Assembly (NCBI GenBank): GCA_964485695.1
Contig: CAZAKZ010000210.1
Span: forward strand, 1-8,139
Direction of reading: 5' to 3'
Source: CAZAKZ01 sp964485695
Lineage (GTDB): Bacteria; Planctomycetota; JAFGQW01
DNA: 8,139 bases
Made by a program: the position numbers and the translations under genes. Positions 1 through 6,232 of this stretch are shown one piece after another (the stretch's first letter is position 1; every line of letters begins with the position of its first letter). The notes under the pieces are model-generated. The model saw nothing but the letters and a program-made list of their open reading frames with translations. It ran no database searches and was not told the DNA's origin.

Positions 1-223
1 CACCCTGAACGCCACGGAACGGGCCCGGAAGGCGGGCGCGATCAAGGCCCTGAACATGGTCATGCTGGGATGCCTTCTCGGCACGGGGTACCTGCCCTGC
101 ACGGTGGAGGAATTTCTGGACTCGCTCAAGGTTGCAGCACCCCCGGAAATGGCGGAAATCAACAGCCGGGCCTTCTCGAGCGGCGTCGAGTTCGGCAGGA
201 AAGTGGTTGGGAGTTCACGATGA
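1..223 (+). CDS. iorB: Indolepyruvate:ferredoxin oxidoreductase, beta subunit (IorB-like), C-terminal fragment
   Basis: Partial gene, open at the left edge; reading from base 2 gives 73 residues and a TGA at 221-223. The visible part has the C-terminal pattern of the pyruvate/ketoisovalerate oxidoreductase gamma-domain family in its IorB branch: an ALNMVMLG helix, a GTGYLP turn, a TVEEFLDSL helix, then EINSRAF followed by SGVEFGRKV. IorB proteins are usually about 190-200 residues, so roughly 120 are missing to the left. With IorA (not in the window; expected upstream), such enzymes oxidatively decarboxylate aryl-pyruvates such as indolepyruvate to aryl-acetyl-CoA, reducing ferredoxin in the cytoplasm. 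The stop overlaps the next gene's start (ATGA, 220-223), placing it in the same operon. The family call is fairly safe; the substrate (indole-, phenyl- or another 2-oxoacid) is inferred. Confidence 0.8.
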   Translation, partial: TLNATERARKAGAIKALNMVMLGCLLGTGYLPCTVEEFLDSLKVAAPPEMAEINSRAFSSGVEFGRKVVGSSR

Positions 224-2334
224 CTCTGAAAATCGGCATTGACGTCGGCGGCACGTTCACGGACTTCCTGGTCACCCGGGAGGGGGAGGACCCCCGGATC
301 TACAAGGTGCTCTCCACGCCGGCCGATCCTTCCATCGGCCTCCTGAACGGCCTCACCGAGATCGCTTCACACCTCGGACTCACCCTGTGTGAACTCGCGA
401 AGTCCGTGCGCACCATCGTCCACGGCACCACGGTCACCACCAACGCCGTGCTTACGGGCACCGGCGCCAGGACCGGACTCCTCACGACCCGCGGCGTGCG
501 CGACGCCCTGGAGATGCGCCGCGGCATCCGCGAGGAACGGTACGACAACCGCTACACCAACGTGGAGCCCCTGGTGCCGCGGTACCTGCGGATACCCATC
601 GGTGGGCGCCTCAATTACTGCGGCGAGGCCCTGGAGGCCCTCGACCTCGACGATGTCCGCGCAGCCATCGACCTCTACAGGAACGAGGACGTCGAGGCCG
701 TGGCCGTGTGCTTCATGAACGCGTTCGCGAATCCCGACCACGAACGACAGGCAGCCGATCTCGTGCGCGAAATGCTCCCCGGCGCTTACCTCACGGTATC
801 CTCGAACCTGCTGCCGTCCATCCGGTTCTACGACCGCGTGAGCACCACGGTACTCAACTCCTACGTAGGGCCGAAGCTGAGCTCGTACATCGACAACCTC
901 CTGTCCCGGTTGAAAGAGATCGGATTCGAGGGCGTACTCCTCATCATGCAGTCCAACGGCGGGGTCATGTCGCCGGAGGTAGCCACCCGGAGTCCCGCAC
1001 TGACCCTCCTCAGCGGCCCCGCGGCGGGGCCCCGCGCCGGCCTCGGATACGCTCGAATCCACGGCCACAACGACTGCATCACCGTGGACATGGGTGGCAC
1101 CAGTTTCGATGCGGCGCTGGTGCGCGATGGCGCGCCTCTGGTGGTGACCGAGGGCGAGATCAACCGCTACCGCATCGCGCTTCCCATGCTGGGCATCGTC
1201 ACCATCGGCGCCGGCGGCGGCAGCATCGGCTGGATCGACGAGGGAGGTCTCCTCCGCATGGGGCCGCAGTCGGCGGGTGCCGACCCGGGGCCGGCGTGCT
1301 ACGCCAAGGGCGGAAAGCTACCGGCCTGCACCGACGCGGACCTGGCCCTGGGATACCTTGATCCCGGATTCTTTGCGGGCGGCAAGATCGAACTCGACCT
1401 GGACGCAGCGCTCCAGACCATCTCGAAACACGTAGCCGAGCCCCTTGGCCTCGGCGTGGAGGAAGCGGCCGCCGGCATGTATCGGGTCATCAACACCAAC
1501 ATGGCCCAGGGCGTCCGTGAGATCACGGTGAAGCGCGGCTACGATCCGCGAGAGTTCCCCATGGTGGTGGCCGGCGGCGCAGGTCCTCTCCACGCGTGCA
1601 TGATCTGCGAGGAGCTGGAGATCCCCATGTTCATCGTGCCCCGCGAGTCCTCCATCTTTTGCGCGGCGGGCATGCTCATGAGCAACCTGCAGCACGACTT
1701 CACCCGGTCCTTCGTCACCACCCTCGAGGGCCTCGACTGGAGCCGGTTGAAATCGTTGGTGAACGACATGGCGGCCGAGGGGAAGCGCCTACTCGTCGGA
1801 GAACACATCCCCGAAGACCGCCGGGAGTTCAGCCTCGTCCTCGACTGCCGCTACGTGAAGCAGTACCACGAGGTGTCCATCCCCGTGGCCAGGGCCGCCG
1901 TGGAGAAGGCGGACCTCGACACCATCGCGTCTGCCTTCCACAAGGAGCACAACCGGATGTACGGCTACTCCCTCGAGGAGGAGACCACGCCCATCGAACT
2001 CATCAACGTGCGGCTCCGGGCCGTGGGCGTCACCGAGAAGCCAGCCTACACCGAGGAGGACTACGCGGGCGAGGATCCGGCGGCGGCCCTGAAGGGCGAG
2101 CGTCCGGTCTACATCCCGGAGGCGAAGGCGAAGAAAACCGTTGCGGTTTACGACGGCCACCGGACGCGGTACGGCTTCCGCATCCAGGGCCCCGCCGTTG
2201 TGGAACAGGTGAACACCACCTTATTACTGACCTCCGCCTTCGACTGCATCTGCGACCGGTACGGCTCCTTCGTCGCGTTCAGGAAAGGGCGGGAGGACTC
2301 GATAGCGGGACTACTCAGGGAGGTGAAGAAATGA
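220..2334 (+). CDS. hyuA: Hydantoinase A / oxoprolinase-type ATP-dependent subunit (HyuA)
   Basis: 704 residues, the usual length for HyuA. Domains in order: N-terminal hydantoinase/oxoprolinase domain (about 3-185) with the ASKHA phosphate-1 motif IDVGGTFTDF at 7-16; central hydantoinase A domain (about 205-495) with phosphate-2 motif VDMGGTSFD at 289-297, then GAGGGSIGWID and SAGADPGPACY signatures; GGAGPLHA follows, then a C-terminal domain with a RYVKQYHEV strand. The family uses ATP to activate a lactam or imide carbonyl (hydantoin, 5-oxoproline, oxindole acetate) or to drive ketone carboxylation, always with a HyuB partner, which follows here. The start at 220 is chosen because it overlaps the upstream stop (ATGA), has GGGAG at 209-213 six bases upstream, and puts the nucleotide motif next to the N-terminus. 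An in-frame start at 70 would add 50 residues lying wholly within iorB. Substrate is inferred from neighbours only. Confidence 0.93.
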   Translation: MTLKIGIDVGGTFTDFLVTREGEDPRIYKVLSTPADPSIGLLNGLTEIASHLGLTLCELAKSVRTIVHGTTVTTNAVLTGTGARTGLLTTRGVRDALEMRRGIREERYDNRYTNVEPLVPRYLRIPIGGRLNYCGEALEALDLDDVRAAIDLYRNEDVEAVAVCFMNAFANPDHERQAADLVREMLPGAYLTVSSNLLPSIRFYDRVSTTVLNSYVGPKLSSYIDNLLSRLKEIGFEGVLLIMQSNGGVMSPEVATRSPALTLLSGPAAGPRAGLGYARIHGHNDCITVDMGGTSFDAALVRDGAPLVVTEGEINRYRIALPMLGIVTIGAGGGSIGWIDEGGLLRMGPQSAGADPGPACYAKGGKLPACTDADLALGYLDPGFFAGGKIELDLDAALQTISKHVAEPLGLGVEEAAAGMYRVINTNMAQGVREITVKRGYDPREFPMVVAGGAGPLHACMICEELEIPMFIVPRESSIFCAAGMLMSNLQHDFTRSFVTTLEGLDWSRLKSLVNDMAAEGKRLLVGEHIPEDRREFSLVLDCRYVKQYHEVSIPVARAAVEKADLDTIASAFHKEHNRMYGYSLEEETTPIELINVRLRAVGVTEKPAYTEEDYAGEDPAAALKGERPVYIPEAKAKKTVAVYDGHRTRYGFRIQGPAVVEQVNTTLLLTSAFDCICDRYGSFVAFRKGREDSIAGLLREVKK
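2317..2326 (+). promoter_or_regulatory. Strong Shine-Dalgarno for hyuB
   Basis: AGGGAGGTGA lies just upstream of the ATG at 2331, with the GGAGG core 7 bases from the start codon. It is the best ribosome binding site in the window and sits inside the end of hyuA. It fixes the hyuB start and rules out the long in-frame open stretch reaching back to 1596, which runs through hyuA. Confidence 0.8.
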
Positions 2335-4067
2335 GCAACGTCGATCCCATCCTGCTGTCGGTGTTCGCCCGGGCCTTCAAGTCGCTCACCGACGAGATGA
2401 GTATCTCTCTGCAGCAGACGACCCGTTCGCCGATCCTGTGTGAGGCCAAGGACTTCGTCACTGGACTGTATGACGGCAAGGGCAACATGCTGGAGCAGAC
2501 CGAGAATCTGCCCATCCTCTCCTTCTCTCTGGGGCCGGTGTGCAAGTACATCGTGGAATACTACGGGGAGGACATTCATCCAGGCGACGTCATCTTCCAC
2601 AACGACGTGTTCAGCATGGGAAACCAAAACAACGACGTGGCGGTCTACAAGCCGATCTTCTTCGAGGGGAAGCTCGTGGCGTGGTCGGCCTGCAAGGGCC
2701 ACCAGGCCGATATCGGCGGCGCCGTTGCCGGCGGTTACAATCCGAACGCCTTCGAGGTGTGGCAGGAGGCGCTTCGCATCCCGCCCGTCAAGGTCATGGA
2801 GAAGGGCAAGATCCGGAAGGACGTCTGGGACCTCATCTTCGCCAACATCCGGTTCAAGATCGTGGAGGAAGACCTGCGCGCCCAGATCGGGTCCTGCGTA
2901 GTGGGTGAACGCCGCATGGGCCAGTTCCTGGAGAAATACGGCCTCGAGACCTTCGAGGCCCACAAGTCAGCGCTCTTCGACGCCACCCGCAAGATGATGG
3001 AGGCCGAAATCGCCACGGTACCCAACGGCGTCTACCGCGGCGAATCCGTCGTTTACTACGACGGAAAGAACCTCGGCAAGCACTACCCCATCCGGGTGGA
3101 GATCACCGTCGAGGACGACCGCATCAAGTTCGACTACACAGGCACCGCCGCCCAGACGAATGCATTCGTCAACGGGACCTACACCTCCAGCGCCTCGGCC
3201 ACGGTGCTCACCTTCCTGCAGATGGTGAATCCCGACATCCCCCACAACGAGGGCATGGTGCAGCCCCTGGACATCATCATCCCCGAGGGCACCATCCTGA
3301 ACGCGGCCTACCCGGCGGCCACGACCTACGGCAACCACCTGTGCCCCTCCAACGCCGATGCCGTATCCCGGGCCCTGGAGAAAGCCATCCCCGACCGGGT
3401 CACCGCGGGGTGGAACCATCTGCTCTGTTCCCTCACCACGGGAATGGATCCTCGGAAGAAAGACAAGTACGTGGACATCTGCTTCATGGGCCTCAAGGGC
3501 GGTTCGGGCGCCCTGAAGGGCGTGGACGGATACGACCACATCGGAATGATCGACGCCTCGGGGGGGGTGCTCGACCAGGACTACGAGATGTTCGAACAGC
3601 AGACCCCCCACGTGCTCTTGAAGCACGAGTACATCTGCGACTCCGCCGGCCCCGGCCAGTGGCGCGGCGGCCTCGGTGTGGAGACGATCTTCGAGATCGG
3701 CTCCGACGACACCCAGGTGGTGGTGTTCGGCGACGGAGACGAGGAGCCCGCCTTCGGCCTCCACGGAGGTGGCAAGGGCAGCCTCAACTCCATCAAGCTG
3801 AAATATCCGGACGGCGAAGACAAGACCACCCTGGGCCTGGACCTCATCACAGGCGTGCCCAGGGGCACCGTCTACCACCAGCTGGCGGGCGGCGGGGGCG
3901 GCTACGGCGATCCCACGCTACGGCCCGCCGAACGGGTTGCCGAGGAGGTCCGAAACGGCGTCCTCTCACTCCGGACCGCCCGCGAGGCCTACGGCGTCGT
4001 GGTGGATGAAACGACCTTCGCCCTCGACAGAGAGGCCACGGACAACCTGAGGAATCGACAGCCATGA
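2331..4067 (+). CDS. hyuB: Hydantoinase B / oxoprolinase-type subunit (HyuB)
   Basis: 578 residues, normal for hydantoinase B, which fills essentially the whole protein. Visible landmarks: an N-terminal helix (about 5-30) with DEMSISLQQT, PGDVIFHND at 84-92, GHQADIGG at 123-130, RIPPVKV and LRAQIGS segments mid-protein, a C-terminal GQWRGGLGVE segment, and the tail GGGGGYGDPTLRPAERV followed by VRNGVLSLRTAREAYGVVVD, which closely follows the family pattern. HyuB carries the ring-opening or carboxylation site of the ATP-dependent HyuAB complex, while HyuA handles ATP. The usual family stretch of the type NDPY-x-GGTHLPD is here NDVFSMGNQNND (91-102), so this is a divergent branch. It overlaps hyuA and the B12-binding gene by ATGA at either end, so it is almost certainly co-translated. 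I infer oxindole-acetate-type lactam hydrolysis from context; a carboxylase role is the main alternative. Confidence 0.93.
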   Translation: MSNVDPILLSVFARAFKSLTDEMSISLQQTTRSPILCEAKDFVTGLYDGKGNMLEQTENLPILSFSLGPVCKYIVEYYGEDIHPGDVIFHNDVFSMGNQNNDVAVYKPIFFEGKLVAWSACKGHQADIGGAVAGGYNPNAFEVWQEALRIPPVKVMEKGKIRKDVWDLIFANIRFKIVEEDLRAQIGSCVVGERRMGQFLEKYGLETFEAHKSALFDATRKMMEAEIATVPNGVYRGESVVYYDGKNLGKHYPIRVEITVEDDRIKFDYTGTAAQTNAFVNGTYTSSASATVLTFLQMVNPDIPHNEGMVQPLDIIIPEGTILNAAYPAATTYGNHLCPSNADAVSRALEKAIPDRVTAGWNHLLCSLTTGMDPRKKDKYVDICFMGLKGGSGALKGVDGYDHIGMIDASGGVLDQDYEMFEQQTPHVLLKHEYICDSAGPGQWRGGLGVETIFEIGSDDTQVVVFGDGDEEPAFGLHGGGKGSLNSIKLKYPDGEDKTTLGLDLITGVPRGTVYHQLAGGGGGYGDPTLRPAERVAEEVRNGVLSLRTAREAYGVVVDETTFALDREATDNLRNRQP

Positions 4068-4459
4068 ACTCGAAACGGATCCGGATCTTGATCGCAAAGC
4101 CCGGCCTGGACGGCCACGACGTGGGCGCGAAGATCGTCTGCCGCGCGCTCATGGACGCCGGCCACGAGGTGATCTACACGGGGCTGAAGAAGTCCGCCCG
4201 CGAGATCGCCACTATAGCCCGGGACGAGGACGTGGACGTCATCGGTCTCTCCATCCTCTCCGGCGCCCACATCCCTGTCTGCCGAAAGATCAAGGGCCTC
4301 GTCGAGGAATACCAGCTCCAGGGGAAGCTCTGGCTCGTAGGTGGAAACATCCCCAGGAAGGACCACGATGACCTGAAGAGTATCGGCGTGGACGGCGTCT
4401 TTCCATTTGGAAGCCGGCTTCAGTCCATCGTGGAGTTCGTCAACGAGAAGGTGGCATGA
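4064..4459 (+). CDS. Cobalamin-binding small subunit of an acyl-CoA mutase
   Basis: 131 residues, the size of a stand-alone C-terminal B12-binding domain of methylmalonyl-CoA-mutase-type enzymes. The fingerprint is complete. D16-G-H18-D-V-G21 provides the lower axial histidine to cobalt (H18). S63-I-L65 sits in GLSILSGAH, and G93-G94 in LVGGNIP binds the nucleotide tail in base-off/His-on mode. The closing motif, usually GPGT, is PFGS (114-117). The protein must pair with the catalytic subunit encoded immediately downstream (ATGA overlap at 4456-4459). It also overlaps hyuB upstream, with GAGGA at 4049-4053 as a plausible ribosome binding site. This split small/large layout is typical of 2-hydroxyisobutyryl-CoA, isobutyryl-CoA, archaeal methylmalonyl-CoA and alkyl/aryl-succinyl-CoA mutases, so the domain alone does not reveal the substrate. 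Confidence 0.95.
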   Translation: MNSKRIRILIAKPGLDGHDVGAKIVCRALMDAGHEVIYTGLKKSAREIATIARDEDVDVIGLSILSGAHIPVCRKIKGLVEEYQLQGKLWLVGGNIPRKDHDDLKSIGVDGVFPFGSRLQSIVEFVNEKVA

Positions 4460-6081
4460 CCATGTCCGCAAGCCATGACAGAAGCAAGAAGGATATACCG
4501 CCGGTGCTCAACGAATCCGGCCTCGAGATCAAGCCCGTATACACAGAGAAGGATGTGATCGACAGCGGCGGATTCGGCGGCGTAGGCATGCCTGGCGAGT
4601 TTCCATTCACCCGCGGCATCCACGCCCTGATGTACCGCAAGCGGCCCTTCACCATGCGGCAGTATGCCGGCTTCGGCACGCCCGAAGAAACCAACAAGCG
4701 TTTCCAATACCTCATCGAAAACGGCCAGACCGGACTGAACGTTGCCTTTGACCTGCCCACCCAGGTCGGTCTGGATTCCGATGCCGAACTCGCAGAGGGC
4801 GAAGTGGGCCGGGTGGGCATGTCGGTGGATACGCTCCGGGACTTCGAGATCGCATTCGACGGCATCGACCTGGAGAAGATCACGGTGTCGCTCACCATCA
4901 ACGGTTCGGCCGCCATCCTCATCGCCATGTACTTCGCCATGGCCGAGGAACGGGGCTACGATGTGAGCAAGCTCCGCGGAACGGCCCAGAACGATATCCT
5001 GAAGGAATTCGTGGGCCGGGGCACCTGGATCTTTCCTGTGGAGCCCAGCATGACCCTGGTAGGCGATACCATCGAGTATTGTGCCGAACATGCCCCGCTA
5101 TACAGCCCGGTCAGCGTGTGTGGATATCACATCCGCGAATCCGGCGCCAATCCCGTCCAGGAGATGGCGTACGGCTTCTGCATCGCCAAGGCCTACATCG
5201 ACCACGTGCTTGCCCGCGGCCTCGACATCGACGCCTTTGCCTCGCGTCTCAGCTTCAACTTCGACATCCACGGGAACCTGTTCGAGCAGGTGGCCAAGTT
5301 CCGGGCCGCACGAAGGCTCTGGGCCCGGATCCTCGAAGAGGAATACGGCGCGAATAATCCGAAGTCCATGTGGCTCCGTATGATCGCCGGCGGCGGCGGA
5401 GGCGGCCTCACCATCGAACAACCCGAGAACAACATCGTGCGCGGCGCCTACTACGCGCTCATCAGCGCACTCTCCGGCACCCAGACCATGGCGCTCTGCT
5501 CCTACGACGAGGCCTTCACCATCCCCACGGAGAAGGCGGCTCGCATCTCACTCCGGACCATGCAGATCCTGCTTGAGGAGATGGGACTCCGCGACACCGT
5601 GGACCCCCTGGGCGGTTCCTGGTACGTCGAGACCCTCACCAACCGGATGGAGGAAGAGATCCGGACCGTCATGGGCGAGGTGGACGGCCAGGGCGGCATC
5701 GTCAAGGCCATCGCCGAGGGCCACGTCCAGAACGCGGTGTCCCGCCAGGCCTACGAGAACCTGAAGAAAATCGAGTCCGGCGAAAACCGCAAGGTGGGCG
5801 TGAACTGCTACCGCATCGAGGAGGAGGAGCAGGCCATCGAGTTCCACCCCGTGATGCAGGAGGACGTGGACGCCCAGCTCAGGAAGCTCGAGGCCGTGAA
5901 AGCCGACCGCGACGCCGGCAAAGTCCAGGCCGCCCTCGACAGGGTGCTGGACGACGCCCGGGCCGGCCGCAACGTCATGCCCTCCGTCAAGGAGGCCGTG
6001 AAGGCCTACGCCACGGTAGGCGAGATCACCGAACGCCTTGTGGTAGCTTTCGGAAAGTTCAAGGAGCCCATACGGTTCTGA
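4456..6081 (+). CDS. B12-dependent acyl-CoA mutase, large catalytic subunit (methylmalonyl-CoA mutase family, probably a different substrate)
   Basis: 541 residues forming the TIM-barrel catalytic part without a B12 domain, matching split mutases. Aligned by eye to Propionibacterium MutB, the reaction residues are kept with exact spacing: Y70 (Tyr89), Q178 (Gln197), R188 (Arg207), Y224-H225 (Tyr243-His244), R264 and S266 (CoA site). Tyr89 and Arg207 hold the substrate carboxylate in methylmalonyl-CoA mutase and are changed in isobutyryl- and 2-hydroxyisobutyryl-CoA mutases, so a dicarboxylic acyl-CoA is expected. However, the usual HxQTxG segment is I310-A-G-G-G-G-G-G317, and SLHTNS is TMALCS (344-349), so the pocket differs. 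I infer an aryl- or alkyl-succinyl-CoA to malonyl-CoA-type rearrangement, with (2-aminophenyl)succinyl-CoA as the best contextual guess. Start 4456 overlaps the previous stop and has AAGG at 4448-4451; ATG at 4462 is a possible alternative. No MeaB-type chaperone gene is in the window. Confidence 0.93.
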   Translation: MTMSASHDRSKKDIPPVLNESGLEIKPVYTEKDVIDSGGFGGVGMPGEFPFTRGIHALMYRKRPFTMRQYAGFGTPEETNKRFQYLIENGQTGLNVAFDLPTQVGLDSDAELAEGEVGRVGMSVDTLRDFEIAFDGIDLEKITVSLTINGSAAILIAMYFAMAEERGYDVSKLRGTAQNDILKEFVGRGTWIFPVEPSMTLVGDTIEYCAEHAPLYSPVSVCGYHIRESGANPVQEMAYGFCIAKAYIDHVLARGLDIDAFASRLSFNFDIHGNLFEQVAKFRAARRLWARILEEEYGANNPKSMWLRMIAGGGGGGLTIEQPENNIVRGAYYALISALSGTQTMALCSYDEAFTIPTEKAARISLRTMQILLEEMGLRDTVDPLGGSWYVETLTNRMEEEIRTVMGEVDGQGGIVKAIAEGHVQNAVSRQAYENLKKIESGENRKVGVNCYRIEEEEQAIEFHPVMQEDVDAQLRKLEAVKADRDAGKVQAALDRVLDDARAGRNVMPSVKEAVKAYATVGEITERLVVAFGKFKEPIRF

Positions 6082-6232
6082 CGGATTCGAAGCCGATACA
6101 AATGCCGTGGTCCTGAAATTCCAGAGAGTTCTACCCGGAGGCCTTCCTGCCAGCTATGGTTGAACAGGCTCCCGAGCCGTCAGTCCGGACCAAAGAAATG
6201 GACATGTCCATCGATAGGTTCCAGAAACCACC
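6082..6232 (+). other. Intergenic region between mutase and decarboxylase genes
   Basis: 151 bases without a convincing gene, the only gap over 30 bases in the window. It contains an imperfect palindrome just after the mutase stop (6082-6095, centred on TTCGAA), the 8-bp palindrome GTCCGGAC at 6183-6190, and a 14-bp perfect palindrome at 6198-6211. I see no GC-rich hairpin followed by a T-run, so no intrinsic terminator, and no sigma-70 or sigma-54 promoter pair that I would defend. It may hold a secondary promoter or an mRNA processing point, or be plain spacer. Confidence 0.5.
6198..6211. repeat. 14-bp perfect palindrome upstream of the decarboxylase beta gene
   Basis: ATGGACATGTCCAT reads identically on both strands and ends 21 bases before the ATG at 6233. 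It could be an operator half-site pair for a dimeric regulator. A perfect 14-mer palindrome is expected about once per 16 kb by chance, so position is the only support for a function. Confidence 0.3.

Noticed and set aside
70..219. N-terminal extension of HyuA by 50 residues from an in-frame ATG at 70
   Set aside because: It lies wholly inside the IorB reading frame, has no family resemblance, and the start at 220 has a ribosome binding site and places the nucleotide-binding motif at the usual distance.
2967..3878. 303-codon open frame on the minus strand
   Set aside because: Low-complexity Val/Gly/His-rich translation antisense to HyuB, whose + strand frame has clear family motifs.
220..4067. 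HyuAB as acetone or acetophenone carboxylase
   Set aside because: It is possible by family, but the gene directly after is a mutase subunit rather than a third carboxylase subunit, and lactam opening explains the mutase better. Kept as an alternative, not as the call.
4064..6081. Ordinary methylmalonyl-CoA mutase of propionate metabolism
   Set aside because: The presence of a decarboxylase makes this tempting, but two active-site segments conserved in methylmalonyl-CoA mutases are replaced, and the genes are coupled to HyuAB and IorB.
6082..6232. Terminator or promoter in the intergenic gap
   Set aside because: There is no T-run after any hairpin. TTGAAC at 6160-6165 has no matching -10 box at the right distance.
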